Source: Neodiprion pinetum (taxonomy: Eukaryota; Arthropoda; Insecta; Hymenoptera; Diprionidae). Taken from it: 64,000 nucleotides of DNA. Within the stretch, counting starts at the first letter, position 1. Each line of letters begins with the position of its first letter. Positions 40,206 through 54,517 of this stretch are shown one piece after another. The translations under genes were made by a program, and so were the position numbers. The notes below the pieces were generated by a model. It searched no databases, had not been told where the DNA came from, and saw only the letters and a list, made by a program, of their open reading frames with translations. Where the stretch lies: positions 6,307,087 to 6,371,086 of the forward strand of contig NC_060236.1 in the NCBI RefSeq assembly GCF_021155775.2. Direction: 5' to 3'.

Positions 40206-42586
40206 GTTTCTTCACCTTTTACAGTTTTTTTTCCCAAATAACCCGTCGACTATAATTGAAATTCGGTATTTTTATAGAAATAAACGTTATTTCACCAAGA
40301 GAATTAGTCGCGAAGATTAATTATTATCCTTTGCAGATATCGGAAGGTATTTTAAATTCAATTTAGAAACGTTCGTCCATATTTTTAATTAAACATCATT
40401 TGCCCTGAAGGTATGACAGATCATTTGGTTTAATTAAAAAAAAAAAAAAAATACCAAAATATTATACTTTTTCGTAAATATTTTCCTACACATAAAACAT
40501 AATTTTCCATGTAATGATAATAAAAATTATTGAGATAAAGATAAGAAAATAATGTCGAATTTTAGATCTCGTCCTTTCATCCATATTATTACTTACATAC
40601 TTGTTTTTGATACATATTATTCGTTGCATTTCTATTTTACATGTTTGTTGGTTGTTTATTTATTTATTTTTTTTTTTCAGAGAGAAACAAATTAATGTAT
40701 TCTAACGATAGACGTTAAAGTTAAAATACAAGCAAACAAACGAGAGGGGAAAAAAATACTACGCTATTACGTACAGCTAGATAAATTTTATATTGATAGC
40801 AGGTAAAAATATAATTTTTAAATATATATAACCCTTAGAAACACAGCTGTATAAAAATTTTCCTCGATAATTCATTTATAGAACAATGATATACGAGTTT
40901 AGATTTAAAATAAAGTTTCCGGATGATTTATTGATTCGTATCGGTAAAATGAGATTCAACGATCGGGTGTCGAAATGGAGAAACGTGTCGTTTTCATCTT
41001 TCTTTTTTGTCAGCTAAAATACTCTTCGTATCATTTGAATAATTCATTGAACCTAGGATATAATTTCGAATGAAAATTTCACTGGAGGTTATTAATATTA
41101 CGTTGTGTGGGCTCTGGCGTATCGGCCGAATATAACTATGAACCGATGAAATATTGGCGAGAAAATTGCGAGTTGTATTGATTGATAAATCGAGATTGAT
41201 TTCACGTCGCCTGTAATATGGGACACGGATTTTCTCGAATCGCTGCAAATCGCACTACGAAACAATTTTTCCAATATTCAAACATACACCTTAGAGGACG
41301 TGATACGAAAATGATTGCCGGTTTCGCGTAACATAAATATACATATAACAATCTATACAACCCACGTGACGAATTACGTCCAAGCCTTATATGATGAACC
41401 GATTACGTTTGAAATGATGAAAAAAAGAACAAAAAATGACTTGTTTTTTAAAAAATCGAACGTGTACCGATTTTTAACATTTTGAAAACAAAAAAATAAA
41501 TCAATTTATCTCACCGACGAGATATTTTTTAATTCTAACACGAGTACGGGGAAATACTGCTGTAAAAAATAATTACGAATTATAATTAAGACAGAAGCGC
41601 TGCGATCACTCGTAATTAGACCTTCGTTGTTGTCAGTTAAGTTTGCGGGTCAAATGGTTAACTATATAATAATGGAAGTAACAATATTACGATGCGTTGT
41701 AACTCATAATTACCCGATAGCAACGAATGCGGATGATTCGTATTATACGTTGTGGAAAATTATACTAACAGAGAAAATAATAATAGAATAACGCGACAGA
41801 GTCATTATAAATAAATAAACGAATGAATAAAGAAGCGCGGCATTGCACGGAAGAGTCTGATATTAAATTTACCAAAGTAAAATCATAAAAAATATCTTAA
41901 AAAATGGAAAAAAAATGCCGAATGAAAATCAGCTTCAGCTATACGTATATAGTTATATAAAATACAATGTGATATATTTTATTATACAGTTGTTTATTTC
42001 GCAGCTATACTTGACAGAATGATAATTTTACATAGATTAAACTTTCAACGTTAATTAACATATGCACGCTTTCATTTAAGATTTTAATGCATCAGAGCTT
42101 TTATCGTTTTTCAATATTGTCGGACTTCTAAAATGACAACTAGTAAAAAATATTATTCCCGCGTTATGTCCACAAGATACTCGGACCGCAAAGAGCTTAA
42201 ATTTTGAGATATTTTATTTTCTATCAATTTGACAGGGTTCAAGTCCCTGGGAGTATAAAAATTGGAAAACAACCCTGTCAAAGGCCACCCTAATATACGT
42301 ATACGTGTGTGTTTGTTTTTCGCGAGTCTTGTTTGGCCGGCCAATGTCGAGGTGGGGTAATTGAAAAGAGATCTGACAATGACGTGCATGTCGAGCGGTA
42401 AGGTGGATTTAAAACACGACGCGCTGGAAATTAGTGTGCCCTGCAAGGAGGCTTGGAAAGGGAAGATGGGGAATTGGAGGAAGAAAATGAAAAATACAAC
42501 GAAATTAACGTATAACAATGATGAATAAAATTATATTAAATCAGAGCTGCGGAAGGTGGAGGATAAAAAAAAACGTATATATATAC

Positions 42587-42633
<47 letters not shown>

Positions 42634-44740
42634 ATTTACCAGGTGTAGGTTCACAAAAACACACACACACGGATGTACGTATGTACGTGCATGTCGAATG
42701 GAAGGAATAATCGATCATCGCCTTCGTTCTCCGAAGCAGCCAGCCGCCGGCCAATTTAAATAATTTCAATTTAATTAGAACACTTTGTAAGCGGATTATT
42801 GCGCCAAGTTTACCATTCCGTTGGACCGAAGAGCGGAAAGTTTTCACTTAACGATATTGGTATTAATTTCATTCCAATGCGGTAAACCGGCCAAATTCTA
42901 TGTATCACATCCATATATACAAACGTACATGCATACACACACGTAATACATATACGTGTATAAATAAGCACAAACGAACGAGAAAATTCGGAGAATACAG
43001 TGTAATCACGTAGTGTAAGGAAAAAGTCATTTTCACGAACTTTGGAAGAAGATTTAGTCGGCAAGAAAATTATGTACACACATACATATGTATATGTACA
43101 TATAATACATAAAGAATAAATTGTTCTTTATATTCTTTTCAACTTTTTCGCAGCTCGGGGCTGTAAGTTGAATAAACTGATGAGAAATTTTAATACCGTA
43201 CAAGGTAAATAATAAATATTAAACGTTGCTTATATTAGATATATATATATATATATATATATTTAAGTGAATAATTCATTTCGTAAAATGATGTGTGAAC
43301 TAATTCTATAATCTTGCATCTACCGGCGGTAAATTTGTAGGAATATATTTCTTTTTCGTTGATACGTAAAGTAAATTAGCTTTCGAGCAACGATTATTGA
43401 TACGATTTGAATAAACGAAACAAAAGTGTAAGGTATTGATAAAATATCGGCTACGGAGGCGCGAGAGATGAGTGGAAAAAATCGAAATAACGGAGAAAGG
43501 AATTGTAGCTGGTGAGGTAAAATTTGTTGAAAAGATGAAAATTTTGATAAATATTGACCTGCTTATCGCCGTTCATTAATCAGACTCAAAGTTGAATCTT
43601 GTCTTTAACATTCGACTGACAGCAGCATCAGCCGAATAAAGTAAAGCCGATTATTCGTAACGTATCCTCGTTTGAATTGAAAAATTGAGTAGGCAATAAA
43701 ATTTCAATGCATAATAAATACGGATATTAATCGTTAGAAAGTAATTTTCTCAATCAAAAACTCGTCGAGAAATTGAAATTCTAGAAATATTGTACTCTAA
43801 AAAATCACCAAAGTTCATGTAAACGAAAAACATTGAAATTTTGATTATTTTACACGGATGGCATAAGGTGATTAAAATCACGGGTACACGATGCTGTAAA
43901 GATCGTTAATTGCTTCGATAAATTGAAGCGTTTTTCGGTTTCATTGTAAAAACTTCAATTCACTCTGAATTGTAATCAAAAAATAATTGCACGGTGTTTC
44001 GATAAATCTACGATTCGCACGATCGTTCGATCGTTTTCAATTCGAAATTCATACGCCTCCAGAAATTATGCCCTCAATAATTAATAATAGACTGTAATCA
44101 ATGACAGATTGTCGATGCGATTAATCTTTTTCGTGCGGAATTTTCACCGCATACCTAAATTCGATAACCGAGATGATTGATATTGAATATCGAATCGCGA
44201 TTTAATTGAAAATTGACGTCGATAGAAAACAAATACGGCCTTTAAACAACGAGGCTTGTATTATACTTATAACAGAGATCGCGACGTCGGCGTTAAACGA
44301 ACCAAAGGGGAGACCCCAAAGTGATTGAGGCAAGAGCGTCTTAAATATGATCCGAAATAATCCCTTGCATTAGTGCGATCCCCGTCGACGAGCTGCCTTG
44401 AATTTGAAAGTTTTCAGCCTCCTCAAACCAATTAGGATACCTAAGCGATTGAAATCCGGTGAGATCGTCACGTCGATTTGTATGCTCTGCTCAAAGTTAC
44501 TATACCCTGCGCATATTATCTTGTAAACCATCGATTGATATTGCGCAAAGAAAACTTTCGCAACGCGTAAAGAATTACAATAACATGTATAACGCTCGCG
44601 AAATAATGCACGAGATAGAGAGAGAGAGAAAAAAGAACATTTAATCATTAGTAATGAATTTAGGAATTAAATGTTTATTAAAGGGTTTTATCGTTTATCA
44701 TTTTATATCGCTTGTTTCTTATTATATATTGTTTATATAC
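40206..44740. other. Gene-free stretch
   Basis: AT-rich. A small hairpin joins GACAGGGTT (42230) with AACCCTGTC (42274) and is followed by GGCCACCCTAATAT, so it may be another relic of the GGTGGCC repeat type. No gene seen. Confidence 0.5.
42592..42630 (+). repeat. (TA)n microsatellite
   Basis: TA repeat with occasional TG/CA variants, flanked by AT-rich DNA with no gene. Confidence 0.9.
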
Positions 44741-44900
44741 GATTTTGCGTTGCGATTACCAAAAAAGGATCGACGATAGCGCAAAATGTTTACGCGTGCC
44801 TCGTTTTTCCTAATTCCAACAATATTCAAACAGTTTTTTCAACGACGCCTGTTTTGCTCAATTTTCCTAGTTACTGTGAAAAATGAAATTTTTCTCAGCG
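44741..44900 (+). repeat. 160-bp dispersed repeat, copy 1
   Basis: It is alignable base for base with 61510-61670 at about 89% by eye, including GGATCGACGATA-CGCAAAATG and TTTACGCGTGCCTCGTTTTTC. It ends AAATTTTTCTCAGCG, close to the CTCAGTG end of the MITE at 62736-62973, suggesting a shared terminus. Confidence 0.75.
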
Positions 44901-46540
44901 AAGTTACACTTGTTATACGTACAAAGAGATGTAAATTCTTTACGTTTCTTTAAAAGATAAAAACACCACTCTCAACAAAACTGACGTTATATAAAATGAA
45001 GCTGGTCTGGTTTAATCCTGAAACTGAGCCACTCTTTAGATCACGTTTAGATTTGAAGGTATACACGGAGTAGAGGGAATGATACCGCGATCCAGCAGCT
45101 TTAACCGTCAGGAGTCCCGCAGGAAGGGAAATAAAAAGACAACTTCCGTAGGTACCCAAGGTTTTAGCAAAATGGTAGGAATTAAAATCAGCTCTTCTAG
45201 GTTAGAGCAGCGGGCGGTTGAAGATAGAGATTTTCACTTATGCCGGGGCAACGGGAAGTCGGATAACAGCCGGAGGTACTTCGGTATATACATTATAAAT
45301 TATAAATTATACATCGTACGCGTAGCCAACCTACGTAGATTGGAACACAGAACAGTGTCCAAATCTTTAATCTTGCTTGCAAATTACAGCATTACGTACG
45401 ATACGTGTTACGTTACATATATAATATTATATATATATATATATATATACTTGAATGAAGCGTATTTGCCGAGTATAAGAATTTTCGTTATCGATGTTCA
45501 ATATACAGTGCGTTGTATAAACTGTATATTTCATTCGAGTATACAAAGTTCAGTTGAATATGATAAATTTATTCCTTTTTAATTTTTTTTTTTTTCATAT
45601 TCAAGGAAATAATAATCATCTTTGCAGAAAAAAGTCGATATTATTTTTCATCTAGAGAAAATCTAAGAAATGATGAGAAAAAAAAAAAAAAAACAAACAA
45701 ACCCATTTCACACACAATTCGAAACCGTGACAAATTTTTTCTATACATATTGTATGAATATCAGAAGAAAACCGATTGTTAACGCAATTTTCTACCTTTT
45801 GTCCGGTTTATTTGATACGCGGTGAATATGATGGCGTTTCTTTAAAAAAAAAAATTTCCTCGTATTAAATTCTTCTCCAACGTCGGGTACGAGAATAGAT
45901 TCCGTGCCTGTATAAATAAAGTTCAAACCCGTTAACTTCGGTTTCACTTTTGAAACGTTGATTTTGTTTTTTCTACGTTTGAGAAATTACAATCACTATT
46001 CGATACACGTCTGATTGTAAATACCGATGTAATTTTTTTCTTTTTTTTTTTTTTTTCGAGTGGTTGCAGTAATTGTTCATTTTCTTTTTCAACGGCGCAA
46101 TACAAACAACAACAGTCACTCGACTTCCGTTGGCCTGAAGCTAGAGTAAATTCTTGCCAACTCTTTTCTTCGTAGCAGCTTCGCAAGCTCCTCGCCCTCC
46201 GCAGCTGACATCGTTTATATTATCTCGTATAACCGTTGGCCATGTTACGTCGCCGCCCACCACGATGTCGAGGGTAATGAAATTAAGGTACAAAAGAGAC
46301 TACGGAGAGTCGAAAAAGCGCTGCTACAGGTAAAGTAATAAAAAGTCGAATAGTAGTGGTAGAAGTAGTAGAAGTAGTAGAAGTAACGGTATAATCAGAA
46401 TATCAGAGCAGCGATTTGCTTAGCGTAGCGAACGATCCTCCTCGTCAAAGCTTCGTGGAAACAAACAACGATTTTTGGAGCTTAACGTATACGCGTGTGC
46501 GTGTGTGTGTGTATATATACATATATATATATGTATATAA

Positions 46541-47330
46541 TTTAGGGTGAGCCAAAAAAACTAACCTATCGAATCTATGGTCTTAAAAGGACCTATTTAT
46601 TGGGAAAAAAATTCTCCCGTTTGGAAAAACTTATAGCTCAATTTTAAAAGGTGTCGGCTAGCCATTTGAAATTTCCTATTTAAATGACACGCAAAAAATG
46701 TTCTTGACATTAAATATGCTGTAACATTTGAACCATATTTGAGGTAAAAAAAATTTCAAGGCGTAATCTTGTAGGTCATTAAATTCTCTAAAAAAAGACC
46801 CTCGAGGTGATTTTCTAGATTCGAAAATTCGCATAATTACGGGCCGTGAAAGTCGAAGAAAAGCAGAAATATGCAGTTTTAGGGCTCTAAGATTGAAAAT
46901 ATCCATACTAAATGAAAAAACTTAAACTAATATGAACCAAGATGTGTGAAAGATGTTGTTTATAAACTAGATTCGTCAAAGGAGTAGAGTTTCAACTCAT
47001 TTATTTAATTTTTATTGCACTTTTAAGCATTAATATTTTTTTTAATTGTTGATCAAACTTTGTTTGTTACAATTAGGATATTGCTAGCGACGTAATTGCA
47101 CTACTTGCAAAATAAATTGTTTTCGTTCTTCATTTTTCGTTTAAGTTCGATTATAATTTTGTATTAATGCTACACTGCGTATTTCTGCTATTCTTCGACT
47201 TTCACAGCTCGTAAGTATACGAATTTGGAATCTAAAAAATCAACTCCGTGGTCTTTTTTTAGAAAATTTAATGCTCTGTCAGAATTGCTTGGACAAATTT
47301 TTTAATTCAAACGTTTCGATAGTTACAGAA
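46541..47330. repeat. Foldback element with 155-bp imperfect arms
   Basis: Left arm 46719-46874 pairs with right arm 47174-47328. Matched phrases include CATTAAATT-TCTAAAAAAAGACC, GTGAAAGTCGAAGAA and GCAGAAATA-GCAG. The left end, TTAGGGTGAGCCAAAAAAAC, lies next to a (TA)n tract. The 300-bp loop has no coding sequence. Confidence 0.7.
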
Positions 47331-50300
47331 AATCCATCTCGTCGGGTTTTTTCTTAAACTCGTGTCTGTAGTTTCATTTAGAGTGAAACTTCCGTTTAAC
47401 TCGAAGTTTGGTATACAAATTTTGTTTCTAAAAATTCTATGCAAAAGTAATTTCGTACTTCCATTTAGTATTTATTGGAGTGAAACTCGAGAATAAATAC
47501 AAACGGGAAAATAAAAAATGAAAAGCGGAAGCGTGTTCGTAGAAGTATCAAAGAAAAGAAGAAAAGGTTACATGTAATATGCAAGAAGAATGAATACCGA
47601 ATGCTAAGTATATTTCATGAAGAAATTGTTTGTTCAATTTTGCAAGGAATATTTTTTAGATCATTGTAATGAAATGGTAATTTTTTTTTACACTGCGCGT
47701 AATGGGAGGAAAATGAAAGTAATTTTTGGATTCAGCATACTCGAAATCATAATATTTACCAAAAACATCCCGTGCAGCTGAAACGAAATATTTTTTTACA
47801 GTCCCGTATAGAAAACTAAAAATAAAGAGAGGGAAAGATCCAAGTCGATGAAACCTGCGATTGCGGATGAGAATGAAACGAAATTAGAGTGGGTGAAAAG
47901 TACTCTAGAAAATTTCCATCCAATGTGAAGAAATAGAATGTTTCCGGACTCAGCTGCGTCGGTCCGAGTTACAGGTGAAATTAGAAAAAACTGCCCGGAA
48001 GAAAGAAAAAACAAAAAGAAGAAGAAGAAAAAGCAGAAGATGCGGAATAATAAAATTTTCCCACACGTGTACAAATAATACCTAAAACCGGTGTCGGTTT
48101 CTCACATACGTTATAATATATATTGTATATATATATATATATATATGTATAAATATATAATACATGTAGGATATATAAAAAAAAAGAAAAAAAAAAAAAA
48201 AAAAACGAAAAAGGATTTGTTCACTTGTGAGCTAACTTTTTTACTTTCCCCAACCGGGAAACTTTTTTATTCCCTACTTCTAACGCGCCCGCGGATTTCG
48301 CCTGCTTCCTCTCTCTGTTTTTTCGTCCCCCGCAATCTCTCTCCTTCTCTGTCTCTCTATTTTCTTCCTTTCGTCACAACTTCTCTTTCGTAATTCGTTC
48401 AATTTCATCCGATACCCGGTATATTGCATATCCCACGCGAGTTTCAATTGTTTCTCAACAAGCTTATTCTCTTACTCTTACGGCTTAGCTTCTTTCCAAC
48501 CCGCACACGAATTTCATCGAGAGCACATTCTTGAGGTGGACGGTTGGCGAAAAATCGATGGAAAATAGATAATACCGGAATAACAAACAGAAATTGGTAG
48601 GTGTCGATACTTGTTTTTTTTTTTAAATCGCTCAAAAATTGTCGATAATATTAAAAGATTCGTTCGATTTTCGCTTTATTCGTAATATTGTTTACTACAA
48701 ATTTACGGATACGCTCTTTCTTCCGTCATGTTAGCATCGTTATTTATTTAATTTCACAACATTTCACCGTTGTTAACTATAGTCAACTAATGGAAACGCT
48801 GAATTGAGGTCTAAAACAAAAAAAATAAAAAATCAAACGAGTCACCGTTGACTAAAAGTCGAACGAATCTGCTGGATTTTTGAACAATTTTGAAGCGATT
48901 TGAAACAAAGCATTGATATTTAAACCTTTGTTTCAGATCCCAGTATTTTCTATTTTTCATGCCGTACATTTATAGCTCAGGAAGATAATAATTTGATGAA
49001 TACTGATCAACGTACGATTATCTCGTGATAAAATGACTAAAAGTCTGCGATTTTTCTAGCCAGAAAATATATCCACAAGGAATATTGCCAAAATTCCGAT
49101 CCGCAAGTTTTTTTTTTTACAAACAACGAATAAAAATAAACCATCTGAAAGTGATTCATATTGAAAAATAAAACAAAATCTTTATTGCTGTCGTTAATCC
49201 GGCTGCCGTTGTTAAACCGATAGTTGTAAAAATAGGTGTAATCAATATATCGGCAGACGAACGGCGCGCGTGTATAAAGCTGAGTAAAGGAAACGAGGAT
49301 TAAAAACTCCGTTCGGACGAATTTCACCCGGTTTAAGGGTTCGGTGCCATGGATTATATAAGCTATAAACACAATAAATATATATATATATATATGTAAC
49401 ACGTATTCGCGTTCGGAAAGTCCTGCCGCAGTTTCCATGCCAGAGAATTTATGAAGACTATATTTACTCCTGGATTAAATCCTACGATTTTCCGTATCTA
49501 GCTTCATTTAACACGTACAAATATATATAATACGTACGCGCATATATGTATATATATGTGTATAGAGCTCGGATGAAATGATGGGAAAAAAATAATTGAT
49601 CCTATCTGCGCAGAGTCTGAAATCATCAGACAAGATTTTTTATTATATCCCTAATCGTGTATAACAAATATCAAATTTTAATAACCGTAATTAAATTCAA
49701 GATTTTCGCAATAATACGTCCGTATATAATTAACAAATTTTTCAACGTTTGTCAAACCTCACGTAGTTGTCAGATTGACGTAATGTTAAAACACGAAAGG
49801 TTACAGAAGAAATTAAAAGTAGTATAACGTAAGAAAAAAATTTCTCCTGAAAAAAAGTTTTATCGCGATAATAAATCGTCATTATACATTTGGATAAACT
49901 TTGCAACCATATTTTTTGAGGGACCAAATTTTACGAGTCAAAGTTTTGCAAAAGTAGATGACAATTACACAAGGTGGGTATTAAAATTTATATGGATACA
50001 AAAAAAAAAAAAATTTCATCGTCAAATCTCAAAGTACGAAACGTTGGACGGTTTAGATTTGCCCTCAGCGATGTTGGATCCTTATTATTCCACGAGTGGA
50101 GAGTATAATTTTTTTTTCCTTCTCTTGTCAACGTTTTCTTCATTTTCTTTTATTTCTAATTTTCTTGTGCGTGTTTTTTTTTTGGTTCTGTTTTGTGCTG
50201 TTTCGTTTTTTTTTTTTTTTTTTAGGAAGGCAAGAGGCAAGATGAGCTCCCGGATTGCGATTGCGTATATATATATATAAAATAGCTGTCCTCGAAAAAA

Positions 50301-50892
50301 AAAAAAACTCGGAAATTACTGTCGTTTCACCTTACGATAAACTCGGTTTATATTATGATACGGTTTTATTACACGTACTTTATGTACCCGGATATAAATT
50401 TCGCGACTCGTACCAATAACGGGATCATAATATCAAAGGCATATGCATAAGATTATATTATACATACACCGTCGTTTATTGCAAAATTCATATGTAATCC
50501 ACAAAACTTGAAATTTGCTTATCTGAAATTCCGGAAGTCATTTGATAGGTGATGTGAAATTATTGGCAGGTTCCATCTGTATGATGAACAAAATCGTACA
50601 GCAACTCTTTTTTTTTACGGTTTTCTTTTCCTTGCAAAAATGGATCGGACAAAGTTTACTTCAAACTATTCGAAATACTTCGGCTACGCGAGATGAAACT
50701 CTTGATACGAAAGAATAAAGAGAAAAATAAAGAACCGTAAAAGAATCAACTAATTTAAAGATCGCACGATTTTGCGCGACAAAAGAAAGTAAATAATGTT
50801 GGTACTTATATTATACAATATTATATGTATAGTAAAATGCGATGCTGATTTTCCTATTTTATCGAGTATGTACAAGGTACGTGAAATTATAA
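47331..50892. other. Gene-free stretch
   Basis: AT-rich sequence with (TA)n at 48129 and 49380 and A/T homopolymers. I see nothing else. Confidence 0.5.
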
Positions 50893-51041
50893 CGGCTTAT
50901 AAATGTTTACAAAGCGGTTCGTTAAGGCTTCAATTACTCTTTATATTATAACCTAGAGTCGAAACATCGAGTTCATTAATGAACGTCAACAGGTGACATT
51001 TAGGTGCAATTTAGTAATTAAATTGAGAAGTCCGTCGCCTG

Positions 51042-51076
<35 letters not shown>

Positions 51077-51144
51077 TCGAGGTTTTAATAATATAAGAGT
51101 AATTGAAGCCTTAACGAACGGCTTTGTAAACATTTATAAGTCGA
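50893..51144. repeat. Hairpin with nearly identical 55-bp arms
   Basis: The left arm at about 50893-50948 is the reverse complement of about 51089-51144, with only two substitutions and one indel. The shared core is CTTATAAATGTTTACAAAGC followed by GTTCGTTAAGGCTTCAATTA. The loop of about 140 bp contains a (GT)n(TA)n microsatellite and the palindrome GTTCATTAATGAAC. The arms are far better conserved than those of other foldbacks here. Confidence 0.75.
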
Positions 51145-52633
51145 TGTACAATTATTTGTAGCTTATCCTCTCGACAGAGCAAAATCTGCATCACACATTG
51201 TACTCGAAAAATAATGTCGAGGACGTGATTTTTTTTTTTTTTCAACAATTTTGCTTTCGAATTCACGACATAGAGCAGATGGCTGCGCAGTGCCAATATA
51301 AGGGTTTTAATAATTGATAAAACGTCTTTTTCTTTTACGTGAACGTGATTTAGACGGTTTTTTGAATTTTTCATAAAGACATTTTCACGAATCTGAACCA
51401 TATGCACGTATAATTTCCGCTTCGACGTATGATTTATTTCAGCTGATCATTCTTTCACTAGAAAAGGCAGGGAAAAAAACGGACTGAAACGCAATAAATA
51501 AATAATAATAATGATAATAATAACATCCTAATTTCCTGTTTCAGGATTATTAATTTCAAAAACATTTTCGTCGTTGGTCAAAACAAAAAACAATCATTCG
51601 TTACGTTTTACACGTTTTCGTCATTTAAAATACTTGGGGCACGACTCGCCAGTTTTTTTTTTTTTTTTTATTTTTAATTTTAAAAGCCCTGTTCAGACCG
51701 GCGTTGAATCAACGACAAATTTTTTCTAGGTACGCAAAGGATGGATTTACAGTGTACCATATCGTAATAAAATAAAATTTTATTTGAAAAAATTTTTAAA
51801 TTCATAAAATCATATACATGTCACGTTTTTCTTGCAATTTATATTGTTTCGCGCTAAAATCATTGCAACGAGATGAAAAATTTTCCACCGTTTTACACGA
51901 GCAAGTTTAAAGCTAGCATTTCAAATTAATTATAGCCTCAGTAAACTCTTCATCATTTATTATATAAATTTATACTATGTTAAGTGATTATCACCTCAAA
52001 TTCTTTTTCGTACCTTCTCTTGAAATTCAATTGGTTAAAAATGTAATTTCTTAACCTTGAATTTAACGGTATTAATTTAAAAATAGGTTAAAAATTTAAA
52101 AACATTGTTTTTCACTCCTGTCATATTAATAGTAACTTCCCCTTCAATTACAAGCAGAGAAAAATAAATAAATAAAAAATTCATGTATACAAATAAGTTC
52201 TTGTAGGCTTTGAGCAAAGTCGAGCTTTTTCTTTGACCGAAACGTCAGTCAATTTGAATAAACAGCTTTGACCGTCTATTTCCACCAAGTGTATATTTCT
52301 TCTTTATTCGTATAATTAACCATAGAATTAATTCCCTCAAAATATAACCACAAATTTTTCATTACGCATAAATCAATTATACATGCACTTTTTTTCTTGG
52401 CAATTTCCGTTTCATACTTTGCCTTCTCGTTTTTTATTAAAATAATTCCAATTGCTCAAAAGGGGACGAAAGCACAAAAGAAAAAAAAACTGAGAGAAAA
52501 TAAATAAATAAATGAAAGAAACACATTATCGAGTCTCTTTTTTCACATACCTATACGATCGTTCTCCGCACATTGCAAACACAATATGGAAGAACGAAAA
52601 ATGAGGAAAGGTAATCGTCAGCCGAGGCTTAGC

Positions 52634-52635
<2 letters not shown>

Positions 52636-52683
<48 letters not shown>

Positions 52684-52690
52684 CGTGTGT
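52636..52690 (+). repeat. Compound (TA)n(GT)n microsatellite
   Basis: About 12 TA units run directly into about 13 GT units, ending GTGCGTGTGTG. Confidence 0.95.
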
Positions 52691-54265
52691 GAATGAATAG
52701 AAGTATTGTATATTATATGGGATAAATTGCGGTAGCGAACCTATATATACATATATAATGTAAAACTGTTTTTCCACGAGTCGCGTCGCGTTATGAGAAT
52801 CGTACTTTGCATATTTTAATATATATGTCCCAGAGTAACGGATGCGAAGAAAAAGATTGTGCGAGGTATAAAGTCTCGCGGTTAGGTAACATTATTAAAG
52901 GTCGTGTATAAAATTGATCTAGGCTCGGCAAGGTTGCGAGTAGCGGCCGAATTTCGGCGGGCACTGTGCGAATATTGTAGATATTTCGAAATCGAGCCAC
53001 CCGTACACCCATCAATTCCAACCCGCAGCCGCAAAACGAGTAATAAAGCCGCAAGCGTATATTTCGCCTCTCCCCAAAAAACATTTCATACATTTCGCGA
53101 TATTCGATATTATACGCGAATCGTGCTTGCAGAATATCGACGTGTACGCGTCACGAGCAGACGGACAAAAATTCTAAATCAGGTTGTTATCAAGATCACA
53201 CGCGCCTCTATTTTCACTCATTTCGAATTCTCTCCTGTCCGATATTCCCGATGTATATATTCAAAGCTGATATACATACATATGTACGCGTAGGCGCGCT
53301 TTCGAATTTCATCCGCTAATTCAACACTTTGGTGGAGCGATAAATCGTGATGAACAAAATTGACGGCACGTGTTTCATTGAAAATAGTCTGAAATCCGCG
53401 GAAGGCTTCAATTTCAAAGTGAGAAAAATTTTTCACAATTTACCAGGCAAAATTGTGCATACAAATTTTCACTGATTATTCAAATAGTGTCAAAATTATT
53501 CACAAAAGTCAACAATCTTCGTTTGCTGTAACGTACAGAGTTTTTTTTATTAGTCGAAACAAGTTCACGATACGTCGATACATTTTTTTATTTTTATTTT
53601 TTGTCTAATGTGATATGAGGAAATCAGCTTACTCGTAAATTTGAAATTGGCAAGCAAGAAAAAACACTGTGTATAAATACATCAATTTACAAACATTTGA
53701 CAATAACTCCGAAATCGATGATCTGTAAGATGTGTTTGGTGTTAATTTGAGTGGGTTGAATTTTTACTCAACAAACTGCAGTTTTTCCAAACTATTAAAA
53801 TCCGTCTTTAAATAATTATTTCAACGAAATTGAGCAAATTTAAAAAATTTACGAATACTTGAAAAAGATCGATTGTATTGAAGATTGAACGAAAGTTTGA
53901 TTCAATTTTCCTTATATATTTAAGCATCGATTCAAAATTCAAAATTCGTAAAAAATTTTTGTAAAAAAACATTTAACGGTTAGCGTTATAATTTCGTAAT
54001 GATCGTAAGAAGAAAACCCCGGGTTTCCGTTGCGGACGTATAATAATAACCCGTGTGAAAAACGACTCGGCAGTTTAATCAGTAGCTGCAAGGTGAAAAA
54101 GCGTGTGCAGTTTCTATTACATTAGTGTCTTTGTAAGTTTTGGTAAGTGGCCAAAAATTCGTCACGACCGTTAAACCTGCGGTATTACATTACGTATGCA
54201 CACACGTATACGTCTGGCTTAAAAAAGTTGCTGATGGAGTTTTGTGTAAAAAGAAAACGGAAAAC

Positions 54266-54300
54266 GAAAGAAGAAGAAGAAGAAGAAGAAGAAGAAGAAA
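54266..54300 (+). repeat. (GAA)n microsatellite
   Basis: About 11 GAA/AGA units, 200 bp upstream of the two-direct-plus-inverted repeat. Confidence 0.95.
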
Positions 54301-54517
54301 AACTTCCTTAAATCACACTTATCAGGGAGTGTAATTAATATCAAGTTTCAACATGGCTCCCGTGTGCTCTTCGCTCAAGTTGCGAAACTCATGTAATTAC
54401 CAATCTCGTCAAGGTTCGTGTAGAGCTGTTGAATAGATTTACGAAGAAATGATAGGTACATGTAATATATGCATGCATACGTATAGTTGGGGACGAGAGT
54501 GGAAAATTGACGACAAC

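Larger units (their letters stand above)
51145..54517. other. Gene-free stretch
   Basis: Mostly AT-rich. A CpG-rich patch at 52870-53300 is open on the + strand for 129 codons but shows no coding features; a regulatory role or an unseen noncoding transcript is possible. Confidence 0.5.

Noticed and set aside
42229..42256. tRNA T-arm-like CAGGG-TTCAAGT-CCCTG with a possible acceptor match ATACTC/GAGTAT
   Set aside because: No A box or anticodon arm fits in the 80-base span, and the same bases pair with AACCCTGTC at 42274 as part of a repeat-like hairpin. Coincidence is more likely than a tRNA.
52904..53293. 129-codon ORF in a CpG-rich patch
   Set aside because: Composition raises open-frame length; no recognisable motif, no splice sites that extend it.
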